Source of the DNA: a virus
IMG/VR virus record: IMGVR_UViG_3300042691_030179
Coordinates: 1 to 41,981 of that record
Strand: one strand, 5' to 3'
Length of the DNA: 41,981 nucleotides
Within the stretch, counting starts at the first letter, position 1. Each line of letters begins with the position of its first letter. The translations under genes and the position numbers were made by a program. The notes below the pieces were generated by a model. It was not told the origin of the DNA, made no database searches, and saw nothing but the letters and a program-made list of their open reading frames with translations. This document shows positions 8,501 through 16,372 of this stretch, in pieces.

Positions 8501-11500
8501 TTCACAGTTACACCTGACATTGCCGCTGCAGGAACTCTTAGTGTTTCATCAAATCGTTTAGTAACGGGGGATAACATCGCAGACATAGTTTTGTCATCGG
8601 TCGTATCCACCGGAGCAGGATCAACTATAACGGTCGAAAACTATGATTCTTCTCCAGCTTCTACTTTGGTAGCAATAGGTGATGTTATATCTGTTCACCA
8701 AGGTGTTGAGGTTACAAACGGCGGCGCGGGTTATTCTAATGTCCCTGGCGTGAATGTAAATAGCGGGCATACCCGTTCTATTTTTACATGGAACGATCTT
8801 GGCCGTGGTGAATTCTATCAAATGCAGTGGAAGGTCTTGCTAACAGATCCTGTCAAATCGACTGCACAATTTAGCTACGATAGCGGAATTCAGCCTATTG
8901 ATGTTCTTATTGACCACACGGTTATATTACCTTACATCGGTAAGTATACTGTTGAAATGATTGTTTACAACACAGACAATAACTTCGCAAATCTAATTAA
9001 GAAAAACTGCGTAGATGTATACATGCTTGAATCTGACTTTTCTTACATAGCAAAATTCGTAAATGATTGCATAGATACTTGGGATTCTTTGAAGCAGCTT
9101 CCCAACACACAAGAAAACAAAACAGCACAGGAAATCGAGAACACGCGATACATTGAGTATAAGTGGGACAATGCTACAGGTCGTTGGGTTAACCTGGTCT
9201 TTAACAATACAGACTGGGAAGACATGAACTTTAGATGGGAAAACTTAGACATAAGTGATCTGTCAGATGTCAACAATTACAATTTCCCGTACTGTGAAGA
9301 TTATTCTCTCTTAGAGATATCACCAGACGACAATCTTGAAGGCCCTGTCGTAGACTATATTGAGCCTCCGACCGCGGTGAATCCTACTATCGTTGTTCAA
9401 GGACAAAGAATTTATCCTCAAATAGAACCTCCGTACAATACCGCCGATGAGTGGATATTCATTCGTAGAGATGATACTATCTACCAGCTTGACGTTCTTG
9501 ATGCAGATTATTCCAATCCTGGATTCACTTACATAGAATTAGTCAATGACCCGCCTCTTGCTTTCAAGGCCTCACCAAGCACATGGGAAGTCTTAAGAGA
9601 GATAGGTGGAACTTTAGTACTTCCAGGAAACAAAATCTATAATGAGGACACTAATCCAAATGGAATCCAAGTTGGTAAGTTCTTAAAGTTGTTTCAGCAA
9701 AATTCTACACCGATCCGTTCTCGTGTTCCTATCAATGGTAAGAATACGTACTCAGGACAACCCGAGAGCATCACGCTTAACGGAGAAGGCTCGGATTCCT
9801 CATTTGCCAAGAAAGGTGAAATAGGTCGTATATACAAACTTAGAGACCAGGAGATCAATAACGGAAATCTTATTTGGGATCCTACTACATCCGCGTCAAC
9901 TTGGACTATCGTTGCGGCAAACACAAACGATCCTGAAGTTCGTGATCATATAGGTAAGATATACATCGATCAATCAACCGCGTCTTGCGATCCTCTTACA
10001 GAGATCAGGCCCGGGTTCACTAAGATAAAACTTATTGCATACGTTGACGGATCACTTAAGTATACACAGGAATTTAGAACTACACACGTTTACTTAGACA
10101 CAAGCACGGTAGGTGCAGTATATGATATTTGGAATTCGCCTGTTTATGTAATCGATGTTGTGGGGATAGACGGAGGACCTATCGACGATCTCGATGCGTA
10201 CTTAATTAGTCTTGCTGCTTCAGGCAATGAAGAGATATATCTTGAGTACGAATATCAAGAATTTCCTACAAGAATTTACTACGGTGATGAATCTGGCGGT
10301 AACATGACAGTTTATTTCGACTTCAACATGTATCCTTCATCAGGTGCATTCAATAGTGCGCAAGCAACCGACTTTGACTCAACTGCGATAGCTGATCATA
10401 CAAACTGGTTCTTTGACAATGGAATCGCGTCAGGCGACTTTTCGATGGAAGTTTCTCAAGTAGGATCTTGGCAAGGAGGAAACGGAACTATCCTAACGGT
10501 GTCAGACGTAGACGGAGATCTTTTGAGATCGTCTTCATCTTTCGTAGTATGCCAAAGAAACTTTGATGAAGATTCAGCCGAAAGAAAATTGGGTACAGAG
10601 ATCATAACATGGAAAAACTATCAAGACACTCTTTGGGAAGAAACGTGTGGTCTTTCGTGGAACACGGTTGACTATGCGACACCTTATTGGTGTAACTTTA
10701 TCATTGACGACGTTGTTCAGAATAGTGGTCTGCAGTTCAATGAAGATGATGTATACAACTTTGATGGAATTGTAGGAGGAATGAGTACTGCTCAGATATT
10801 CTCGCAAGCTCTTTTTGAACTGAATAACAACACAGAAGGCGGTCTTGCAAAATTTGATTACTATCCGACGTCAGAAAGTGACATATCTTTAATATCACTT
10901 GTAATGAATACATACGAATCGTCCGATACATTTATTACAAACAACTCAGTAGCGATTGGCGATGTTGTCTATGGAAATCCTTTTGCCCCAGTTTCAACGG
11001 TAATAGGTATAACAGGATCAGTGATAACGTTAGACCAAGACATCCTTAAAAAAGCAACATTTATCGGTGATTGTTTCACAGGAGGCTACAAGATCACAAA
11101 CATATCCGGACTTTTAGAAAACCAAATCATACCCGGCGATGTGATAACATCACCTACTCTACCTTCGTATCCGTCAGCAGGAGCGACGGTAACAAACATA
11201 CTTGTTCAGCAAGGTAAGGTTAGAGAAATAACTTTGTCATCTTCTTGCACAGCAAACGGAGACGATATAACATTCTATGCAGAGTGGGGCACCAGCTCAA
11301 TATCAACACAAGTATTGGCAGGAGGAACAGGAACAGCATTTAAGATAGTTGCCCAGGCAAAAACACCAAGCGTTGACTGTTTAGGCTACTTAACAGGAGA
11401 AGGCGGACTGACATTTGAAACACCAGACGGTAACTCTTCTGCGCTTTCACACTCTTTCCCTACGGGTAATTACTATTCTTGGATAGGTTTCGGTCTTAAC

Positions 11501-12052
11501 AAGGTAGGAAGTTTCTTACATGGCCTAAATGACTTTGTCATAAACTATCGTAACATACAAGTTTACCTTGAAGAAGGTCTTAGTCCATTCGGATACCGCG
11601 GTTGGTATCCTGCGCAAGAACTACCTCTTCAGTATTCTTACATAGGAAGTTCTTCATTTGTAAACCCGGTAGGCGGGACTGGTCCTATTTATACTTTCGA
11701 CAATAGACTAGAGGCGCCAGGCGAATCAGAAAGACTACCTTACGAAAGATCAATCGGAGGAGCGTTGACTTGGGAAGAAACGTGGGCGGGTGACACCAAC
11801 GGAAGATTTCCGATAGGCTCTTCCGTGATACTAACTTCTGACACATCAAAGATCGCGGGCAAGACCAAGTACCTATGGAGAATCAAAGAAGGCGATGATA
11901 TACTGGTTGAAACAATAGACCCAAAGATTATGTGGACATTTACATATCCAGGAGTCTTTGGTATTGAACTAACCATCGAGGATACCAACGGAAACACAAC
12001 CGTTAGGCAAAAAGATACTTTCATAGAAGTAAATGAGTCCACTGGATCGTAA
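5546..12052 (+). CDS. giant baseplate wedge protein, gp7-like
   Basis: At 2168 residues this is about twice the length of T4 gp7 (1032). The segment near residues 470-510 (KRKEMLLQGDQIWPYMGSYK, then NWFGYYDIRLKEYFLN) resembles a region I associate with gp7-like wedge proteins of marine T4-like phages. Position after gp25 and gp6 agrees. The rest looks like inserted beta modules. G-x-G-Y type repeats occur near residues 60 (GGTGYDTSTYLEI), 780 (GAGYASLPQAF), 829 (GIGYSSYPQAVF) and 1059 (GGAGYSNVPGVNV). A module with NVTGSGVPDDTFI lies near 220. PKD- or Ig-like segments lie near 1080-1160 and at the C-terminus, 2085-2165. Such modules usually lie on virion surfaces. The start is fixed by the TAATG overlap with the upstream gene. 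The virion role is firm; the gp7 name is moderately supported. Confidence 0.65.
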   Translation: MLLTNRFNFFNKNGDNLNPQKRQATSVLIVDETQFPGIGAVINAYTNFEGQVIYIEIINGGTGYDTSTYLEIRSIDNENLLFTIPSTDITFGVNGEIEAIALPASINNNDFPNPSLDFILDYSLERVSTGLIAVDQIYILENVYDSTGSTGTLAYGQSAYTYPRTENYGPFNINSYSANGTSGKVEIESFTFTGLVREYDPNTVSRVPAAIIPSLVVGMNVTGSGVPDDTFIFSINTARQTLVLTNPIPEDAVGEISFTTYFPHDLRVGSKIFIDGGTLDGGAYTLTQVDTFNLYFDTSLTVSSTPGSGVTYGVVPQFKAYVEGDESFFLFNVDYNVDYPTITKSKAIEFEFAQAASSDTIPTAVIGGTANNVLYQRTVYEDIQKTPFTLNIGHQADVEGVFLTVLRIVDNTFSSRPGLLFFGIYRAETEAEDERLGVLLSNIGRDVDAEQELILRDSEVDESNVDYILLNEKRKEMLLQGDQIWPYMGSYKGLVNMINWFGYYDIRLKEYFLNVNSMDTEFGKYRQVPITFQLKNKKENGQSINIVPSKHYRKTSLFGLFYDIVKDSGEFDENGTPLTTDAFTFTNEEALIKFFALKKYLREKFLPLNCQITDITGEGVYYERYTINSWKDVDERRILELTRPINFTCEERAPVEDLRSYSSEAYLSPTLEKTLQSFMNKYDILDISITNPGGPYTSIPLVSFPGNSNQQATGYAKVKGYTGSYSLSNPAGFGFTAGDIITLGGGSYSTPIRVIVTGVTGSGTVTDVQIQSGFSQGAGYASLPQAFSQMLVVTPVGSQYEVVNRTGFTASISDLGYEIDDVIFLNKGIGYSSYPQAVFSPNIGSTTADLELKIYGGTPVGNINNGVRTERWNDSPNIPVGAVVSLSTEFPITWDEVPYSWNDVGGSTDASVIAHIDSLPGGNGEVVALEIVNPGTEYKFTPSLKIVSQEGSGATATASLRKGRLNLLEYTVTSVSSTGGGTNNIFTVTPDIAAAGTLSVSSNRLVTGDNIADIVLSSVVSTGAGSTITVENYDSSPASTLVAIGDVISVHQGVEVTNGGAGYSNVPGVNVNSGHTRSIFTWNDLGRGEFYQMQWKVLLTDPVKSTAQFSYDSGIQPIDVLIDHTVILPYIGKYTVEMIVYNTDNNFANLIKKNCVDVYMLESDFSYIAKFVNDCIDTWDSLKQLPNTQENKTAQEIENTRYIEYKWDNATGRWVNLVFNNTDWEDMNFRWENLDISDLSDVNNYNFPYCEDYSLLEISPDDNLEGPVVDYIEPPTAVNPTIVVQGQRIYPQIEPPYNTADEWIFIRRDDTIYQLDVLDADYSNPGFTYIELVNDPPLAFKASPSTWEVLREIGGTLVLPGNKIYNEDTNPNGIQVGKFLKLFQQNSTPIRSRVPINGKNTYSGQPESITLNGEGSDSSFAKKGEIGRIYKLRDQEINNGNLIWDPTTSASTWTIVAANTNDPEVRDHIGKIYIDQSTASCDPLTEIRPGFTKIKLIAYVDGSLKYTQEFRTTHVYLDTSTVGAVYDIWNSPVYVIDVVGIDGGPIDDLDAYLISLAASGNEEIYLEYEYQEFPTRIYYGDESGGNMTVYFDFNMYPSSGAFNSAQATDFDSTAIADHTNWFFDNGIASGDFSMEVSQVGSWQGGNGTILTVSDVDGDLLRSSSSFVVCQRNFDEDSAERKLGTEIITWKNYQDTLWEETCGLSWNTVDYATPYWCNFIIDDVVQNSGLQFNEDDVYNFDGIVGGMSTAQIFSQALFELNNNTEGGLAKFDYYPTSESDISLISLVMNTYESSDTFITNNSVAIGDVVYGNPFAPVSTVIGITGSVITLDQDILKKATFIGDCFTGGYKITNISGLLENQIIPGDVITSPTLPSYPSAGATVTNILVQQGKVREITLSSSCTANGDDITFYAEWGTSSISTQVLAGGTGTAFKIVAQAKTPSVDCLGYLTGEGGLTFETPDGNSSALSHSFPTGNYYSWIGFGLNKVGSFLHGLNDFVINYRNIQVYLEEGLSPFGYRGWYPAQELPLQYSYIGSSSFVNPVGGTGPIYTFDNRLEAPGESERLPYERSIGGALTWEETWAGDTNGRFPIGSSVILTSDTSKIAGKTKYLWRIKEGDDILVETIDPKIMWTFTYPGVFGIELTIEDTNGNTTVRQKDTFIEVNESTGS

Positions 12053-13400
12053 TCAACGTCAAGAACGTTCAAAGTTTCCAACGACTGCGAACATATCGCA
12101 GTTCTTGAAGGTTCCTCCCGTCGAAGATGGGAACACGCCAGCCAATTCCTTGAATCAAGGATTCATATACACTTCTGAAAGCATTGATAGTTACTATTAT
12201 GATACTGAGTATTCTTCGACCATTCTTTCGGTTACATCAAGAAGATCCACCACCAATGTCGGTTATGTTTACGAAATAGTAGTTGAATACACAGCAAAAG
12301 AAGCGCCAACTGCGACTACTCCAGGATTGTATGGCTCTAACTTGATAAAGAAAGGCGATTTCTTTATCGTCACTTCTTTTAATGATGTACACAGTTATGT
12401 CAAAGGTGCTGTCATAGATATTCTCGATGTTACAGTGACAGGTCCGGTCTCCGATGTTTACACATACGAATACAATCTATTATGTAACATTAGCGAAGGA
12501 GATCCTCTGCTGATAGAAGTGAACGATAACTTCGTTTGGAAAAGAAGACTTTTCACGGATAAAAGTAACGAAGTCGACAACAAGCCGCCGACTGACCTTC
12601 TTTCAACTGTGAGAGAAGACGGAGTTTACTTTAGGTGGATTGATCCAACCGACAAAGCTCTTAAGTACAATTTAAGAATCAGAGAAAAAGACCAATCAGA
12701 CGGCGGAGGGATTACTTACTTTTTTATACCCGGAATTAGGTCGACTGGAAATGGAGAAATCTCTCTGAAAGTTTTCTTAGGGTCAACAGGGACTTACGAT
12801 AAAGAGATAACTACTATCAAAATCGAAAATGCAGGAGACTTTTATTCCATAACGCCATCTGTCAATATAGTCGGGACTGGAACCGGAGCGAGTGCTACTG
12901 CTATACTGTCCGACAGCGGTTCTTTAAGAATCGATGAATTTATGGTCTATGCGCATAATTCTTACAACACAATGAATGTCGTTGCCGAAGACTGGCAGAA
13001 CGTGCCGCTGCTGAATACTTACGTAAACATTTTGGGAAATGACCTGTTCGTTAATACGATCAGTCCAGCCTCAAATGGCAGATACACACTTACGTTTTGC
13101 AAACCAAGCGGAGAAGATTTCTCCTTTGATGCATCATTTGGTGCAAAAGTACTTTTCACAAAACTATACTTTCACACAGGTATAAAACTTTTGAGCGGAG
13201 GTAATGACTATAGAAGAAATGCTTACGCGAGGTACAAAGAATACCTTCCTGAAGATATATACTTCATAGGAAAAGGCGCGACGGCAGGCACAGGAACTCT
13301 TGCATACGGAGACTACTATTGGTCGGTATGCGGAATACTAACAGAAGATAACAAGACATACACAGAATGGACAACAGAATATCCACTAACCGTAAAGTAA
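12033..13400 (+). CDS. virion structural protein with Fn3-like and GTGTGA-repeat segments
   Basis: The 455-residue product overlaps the gp7-like gene by 20 bases in another frame. The N-terminus is polar (SPLDRNQRQERSKFPTTANI). Near residues 188-215 the sequence PPTDLLSTVREDGVYFRW and following looks like a fibronectin type III strand pattern. A second segment near residues 270-295 (IENAGDFYSITPSVNIVGTG) is the same kind of module as the G-x-G-Y repeats of the upstream giant protein. No enzyme motif is visible. By position it could be the counterpart of T4 gp8 or another wedge-associated protein, but the length (T4 gp8 is 334) and modules do not settle this. It is the last virion gene before the enzyme island, and its 3' end overlaps the HAD gene by 34 bases. 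Confidence 0.6.
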   Translation: MSPLDRNQRQERSKFPTTANISQFLKVPPVEDGNTPANSLNQGFIYTSESIDSYYYDTEYSSTILSVTSRRSTTNVGYVYEIVVEYTAKEAPTATTPGLYGSNLIKKGDFFIVTSFNDVHSYVKGAVIDILDVTVTGPVSDVYTYEYNLLCNISEGDPLLIEVNDNFVWKRRLFTDKSNEVDNKPPTDLLSTVREDGVYFRWIDPTDKALKYNLRIREKDQSDGGGITYFFIPGIRSTGNGEISLKVFLGSTGTYDKEITTIKIENAGDFYSITPSVNIVGTGTGASATAILSDSGSLRIDEFMVYAHNSYNTMNVVAEDWQNVPLLNTYVNILGNDLFVNTISPASNGRYTLTFCKPSGEDFSFDASFGAKVLFTKLYFHTGIKLLSGGNDYRRNAYARYKEYLPEDIYFIGKGATAGTGTLAYGDYYWSVCGILTEDNKTYTEWTTEYPLTVK

Positions 13401-13951
13401 ATGAGGCTCGCATCAAAGGCGTAGTTTCTGAAAGACTTGCTGTGTTTGATCTGGACGATACGCTGATCATATCAGACGCAAAGATACAAGTCCTCGACAC
13501 CAAAACAGGAAAAGTGATTAAGACATTGACTCCTGCTGAGTTCAACTTTTTCAAACCTACATCCAAACACGCTCTTTCCTTTTCAGAGTTCGAAGACTTT
13601 GAGATTCTAAAAAGAGCATCTTTCATAACACACGTTCTTGAGGACCTGCAGAAATTCTACAACTCAGGTGTCCATGTCGCGATAGTCACAGCAAGATCAA
13701 ACTCAAAAATGATCAGGGACTTTTTCTTACACAACGGAATAGACATACACGCTGACTTGGTGATAGCTGTCAACGATCCTTCACAAAAACTCAAAGGCAA
13801 CATTGCCGAAAGAAAAAAAGAAGCCCTTCACAGACTCGTTGAAGACGGCTATAAAGACCTAATCTTTTTTGATGACAATGATGACAATCTTAGATTGGCT
13901 AAAGAAATCGAAAAAGAAAAAGACGTAAAAGTCAAAACTGTCAAAGTGTAA
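13367..13951 (+). CDS. HAD-superfamily phosphatase
   Basis: The 194-residue product carries all four HAD motifs. Motif I is VFDLDDT with nucleophile D28 and general acid D30. Motif II is IVTAR with T108. A Lys of motif III lies at about 149-151. Motif IV is FFDDNDDN with D169, D170 and D172. The short helical cap and the motif spacing resemble phage-encoded HAD proteins related to polynucleotide 3'-phosphatase and 5'-nucleotidase domains, so a role in nucleic-acid end repair or nucleotide metabolism is plausible. The substrate cannot be read from sequence. The only in-frame ATG upstream of motif I is at 13367, inside the preceding gene, giving a 34-base overlap. An ATG just after the upstream stop (13401) is in another frame and soon meets a stop. 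Confidence 0.75.
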   Translation: MDNRISTNRKVNEARIKGVVSERLAVFDLDDTLIISDAKIQVLDTKTGKVIKTLTPAEFNFFKPTSKHALSFSEFEDFEILKRASFITHVLEDLQKFYNSGVHVAIVTARSNSKMIRDFFLHNGIDIHADLVIAVNDPSQKLKGNIAERKKEALHRLVEDGYKDLIFFDDNDDNLRLAKEIEKEKDVKVKTVKV

Positions 13952-13954
13952 TAC

Positions 13955-14209
13955 ATGGCGTTGAAGGATATCGCGGAAGGCTGGTTCAATAAGATCTTGG
14001 ATTCGTTAAATCTTCTTGATGAAGAAACCAAGAAAATCGGCGAAAAACGTTTATCCGTCTGCGCAGTCTGTCCAGTCAGAACAGACTCTAAATGTGACTC
14101 CGGTAAATTTCATAGAAAAAAGGACGGGACCAAGTTCCAAGGTTGTGGATGCAACATTGAAGCAAAAGTACTCTGTCCAAACTGCGAGTGTCCAGGCGGG
14201 CGCTGGTAA
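13955..14209 (+). CDS. small Cys-rich putative zinc-binding protein
   Basis: The 84-residue product has a helical N-terminal third and a Cys-rich remainder. Cys occur at 36, 39, 47, 64, 66, 74, 77 and 79 in the pattern CAVCPVRTDSKC, GCGC, CPNCECPGGRW. Eight Cys could bind two zinc ions. Small proteins ending in C-P-x-G-(R/K)-W with an upstream CGC and a C-x2-C pair occur, to my knowledge, in phages and mobile elements of Bacteroidota, with unknown function. The gene follows the HAD gene by 3 bases and is followed by phoH. A role in nucleic-acid binding or in redox chemistry is possible, but nothing here decides it. Confidence 0.65.
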   Translation: MALKDIAEGWFNKILDSLNLLDEETKKIGEKRLSVCAVCPVRTDSKCDSGKFHRKKDGTKFQGCGCNIEAKVLCPNCECPGGRW

Positions 14210-14223
14210 AAAATACAAATCAT

Positions 14224-14943
14224 ATGCCAAGAAAAAAGACAAACCAAGACGAGAACGTAGATTCGTGGTTACCACCAGCACAAACATATCTAACAAAAAT
14301 CAATTTCGATCTCAAGTGTAAAAACGAAAGGCAAAGACAGTTTGTCAGGCTCATAAACTCAAAAGACATAACGATCTGCGCAGGGCCAGCAGGAACGGGC
14401 AAGACTTACGTTGCTTGTGCAGAAGCTCTTAAGTTGTTGTCCAAGCGCCCAGATGTATATCGTAAGATCATAATCGTTAAGTCAGTGACAGTATTGGAAG
14501 GAGAAGAAATAGGATTCTTAAAAGGAACCATGAAAGAAAAGATGGAGCCTTATATGATTTCTTTTATGGACAATTTCCACAAGATCATCGGCAAAGAATT
14601 GACAAGAAGTCTTGAAGCACAAGAACTCATAGAGATCATGCCTCTTGCTTACATTCGTGGACGAAGCATCGACAACACAATCATAATCGTTGACGAAGCA
14701 CAGAACATCAGCCTAAAGAACATGCGCTCCACCATGACACGTCTTGGTGAGAATTCTAAGATGATCATCGTGGGAGATACCAAACAGATCGACATACGCA
14801 AGAACGAGGTATCTTCACTCGAGAAAGTTGTCAACTTCTTTAAAGACATTGAAGAAATCGGAATCATGGAATTCCAACGAGATGACATCGTAAGAAACCC
14901 ATTGATCATAAAGATCGAAGAAGTGTTCGAGCGAAACTCTTAA
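14224..14943 (+). CDS. phoH: PhoH-like ATPase
   Basis: This is a 239-residue P-loop ATPase. The Walker A motif is GPAGTGKT at 54-61, Walker B is IIIVDEAQN at about 153-161, and the following VGDTKQID carries the sensor Asp-Thr region typical of PhoH and related superfamily-1-helicase-like ATPases. PhoH is common in large phages. Its role is unclear, with RNA metabolism and phosphate-stress links both proposed. I chose ATG 14224, preceded by an A-rich leader, over an in-frame GTG 36 bases earlier (14188) that would overlap the upstream gene by 22 bases. Residues before the Walker motif are charged and poorly conserved in the family, so the exact start matters little to function. The 3' end overlaps the leftward SET gene by 4 bases. 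Confidence 0.87.
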   Translation: MPRKKTNQDENVDSWLPPAQTYLTKINFDLKCKNERQRQFVRLINSKDITICAGPAGTGKTYVACAEALKLLSKRPDVYRKIIIVKSVTVLEGEEIGFLKGTMKEKMEPYMISFMDNFHKIIGKELTRSLEAQELIEIMPLAYIRGRSIDNTIIIVDEAQNISLKNMRSTMTRLGENSKMIIVGDTKQIDIRKNEVSSLEKVVNFFKDIEEIGIMEFQRDDIVRNPLIIKIEEVFERNS

Positions 14944-15368
14944 AGATCTACTTTAGGGAAAGGTTTATTGTCGAACCAATCACCGCCGTAAGAAACGAGA
15001 AGCTGTTCTCCAGGTTCTATGTCTCTTAGCGCGATTATGTAGAGTATGCCGTTTTCTATGTCATTCACAAATTCACAGTTGTTGCGATCACTGTGATTAT
15101 AGATACCGCCGTATCCCATAGGTACAGCAGCGAACTGTTCGCCCCATTTTAGACTATAAAGAGTCAGTCCTAAAGATGCATTACTACCGCGATCTTCTTG
15201 CGCGTTCCACGAAGCGATCTTTATGATGTCCACCGGATAGACTATGACAGGACTCGCTTCAATGAATGTGTCTTTTGTGATCTTTTCTTCGGTGAAAACA
15301 CCCCAACCGTACACTTCTTCTACCCAGTCAACATAAATACCAGGAAGTATGAAGGGTCTATTTTCCAC
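14940..15368 (-). CDS. SET-domain protein, putative lysine methyltransferase
   Basis: The 142-residue product is little more than a SET domain. GWGVF at 21-25 follows the N-terminal strand, like the G-x-G binding loop for S-adenosylmethionine. NHSD at 91-94 corresponds to the N-H-S/C motif that folds into the pseudoknot. ALRDIEPGEQLLVSYG (113-128) matches the conserved I-x-x-G-E-E-L-x-x-x-Y-G with the catalytic-site Tyr. No pre- or post-SET cysteines are seen, as in small free-standing SET proteins. It would transfer methyl groups to lysine in a protein, host or viral. The start is a GTG inside the end of the upstream leftward gene (11-base overlap), and the stop overlaps the phoH stop by 4 bases. 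This and its partner are the only leftward genes in the window. Confidence 0.78.
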   Translation of the reverse strand: MENRPFILPGIYVDWVEEVYGWGVFTEEKITKDTFIEASPVIVYPVDIIKIASWNAQEDRGSNASLGLTLYSLKWGEQFAAVPMGYGGIYNHSDRNNCEFVNDIENGILYIIALRDIEPGEQLLVSYGGDWFDNKPFPKVDL

Positions 15369-15603
15369 TGGCTTTCATGTTCTCTGGCAAGTCAGGGATT
15401 TTCTTCCACATAAACTCAGGTACTTTTCCACACTTCTTGCAGACGATAACTTCGATGGGAATGTGTTCTTCTTTGCCAGTCGGACTGATTAAAGCAGAAA
15501 CTTTTTTGAACATATAATAAGTCTCAAACATTTGAGGCTCTCCGCAACATTCGGTCCAAGGAGCGTCCGAAATGTCGACTTTCATTCTTTGCTGATTTTC
15601 CAT
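15358..15603 (-). CDS. small C4-type zinc-binding protein
   Basis: The 81-residue product has a Cys pair CCGEP near residue 19 and CKKCGKVPEF near 55, giving a C2-plus-C2 arrangement separated by a beta-rich stretch. This suggests a treble-clef or zinc-ribbon fold. The N-terminus reads MKVDISDAPWTECCGEP, and the C-terminus is Lys- and Pro-rich. I recall short proteins of this shape in large phages without a function. It is the first gene of a two-gene leftward unit, its end overlapping the SET gene by 11 bases, so the two are probably translated together and may act together. The start ATG lies next to a 79-base divergent intergenic region. Confidence 0.6.
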   Translation of the reverse strand: MENQQRMKVDISDAPWTECCGEPQMFETYYMFKKVSALISPTGKEEHIPIEVIVCKKCGKVPEFMWKKIPDLPENMKASGK

Positions 15604-15682
15604 GTAGTTTATATTATGTAATTGTTAAAAAGTTCTTGAAACCAAAGCACCAACAGCGAATATAACAACCAAAATTAACTAT
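15604..15682. promoter_or_regulatory. divergent intergenic region, probable promoters both ways
   Basis: This 79-base, AT-rich region separates the leftward zinc/SET pair from the rightward exonuclease gene, so it should hold promoters for both. Leftward, the sequence reads TAATATAAAC a short distance before the ATG, and rightward GAATATAACAACC lies about 25 bases before the ATG. Either might be a -10-like element. Neither is a clear match to the Bacteroidota consensus (TTTG with TAnnTTTG) or to the 20-base element found at 17265 and 31464. No strong hairpin is visible. Confidence 0.4.
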
Positions 15683-16372
15683 ATGTTCTCAAAAGAATCA
15701 CTATCAAAATTCCTTTTCTTTGACATTGAAACATGCGGCCTTTATCCTACTTATGAAGAATTCGTAAAGAACGATCCTGACGGAGCCGAAATCTACAAAA
15801 AGAAATGCAACCGTCTTAACTATGGCGATCCTGCCGAAGGCTACCTCAACAAAGTATCACTCTTTCCCGAGTACGGCAAAATTGCCTGTCTTTCTTACGG
15901 CGTTTGGAGGGACGGTGAAATTAAAGTAAACACAATTTCCGGAGACGAAAAAGAAATGATGAAGCAGATTCATGCTCTCTTCGTCAAAGCAGGTGCCAAT
16001 GGAATGGCACCCACCGGTTGGAACATCAAGAACTTTGATGTTGCGTGGGTTTATCGCAAACTTTTGATGCAAGGATTCCAAGTGCCTGACTGCTTGAATA
16101 CTTGGGGCAAGAAACCTTGGGAGATCAACATATTCGACATGAAAGAATGGTGGAAGTCGTACTCAAATCTAGATGTTACTTTTGAAGAAGCCGCGTATGC
16201 TTTAGGACTTCCTTCACCAAAAGACGATATCGATGGAGGAATGGTTCACCAAACATATTGGAACGGCGAATTGGACCGTGTGATTACATACTGTGAAAAA
16301 GACGTTAAGACAATGATCTTGATGTGCGAAAAAATCTACAAACTCTACCAGCCTACAACACTCTATGCCTGA
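15683..16372 (+). CDS. DEDDy-type 3'-5' exonuclease
   Basis: The 229-residue product has the three exonuclease motifs of the DnaQ/RNase H-like DEDD superfamily. Exo I is FFDIETCG with D14 and E16. Exo II is NIKNFDVAWV with D119. Exo III is YCEKDV with Y203 and D207, where Tyr rather than His marks the DEDDy type, as in the proofreading domain of family B polymerases. The protein is free-standing with no polymerase domain, so it may act in proofreading in trans, recombination or degradation of nucleic acid ends. It is the first gene of a rightward unit and overlaps the glycosylase gene by 8 bases (ATGCCTGA), which suggests joint translation and a repair role. Confidence 0.83.
   Translation: MFSKESLSKFLFFDIETCGLYPTYEEFVKNDPDGAEIYKKKCNRLNYGDPAEGYLNKVSLFPEYGKIACLSYGVWRDGEIKVNTISGDEKEMMKQIHALFVKAGANGMAPTGWNIKNFDVAWVYRKLLMQGFQVPDCLNTWGKKPWEINIFDMKEWWKSYSNLDVTFEEAAYALGLPSPKDDIDGGMVHQTYWNGELDRVITYCEKDVKTMILMCEKIYKLYQPTTLYA

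Noticed and set aside
12033-12052. Programmed frameshift joining the gp7-like protein to the 455-residue protein
   Set aside because: The 20-base overlap has no slippery heptamer that I can see, and the downstream frame has its own ATG with a protein-like N-terminus.
13254-13275. GATATATA near 13254 and 40576 as further promoter copies
   Set aside because: Only the eight-base core and one GG match; both lie within codons and far from a downstream start.
14188-14223. GTG at 14188 as the start of phoH
   Set aside because: It would overlap the Cys-rich gene by 22 bases, while the ATG at 14224 has a typical A-rich leader and a small spacer.
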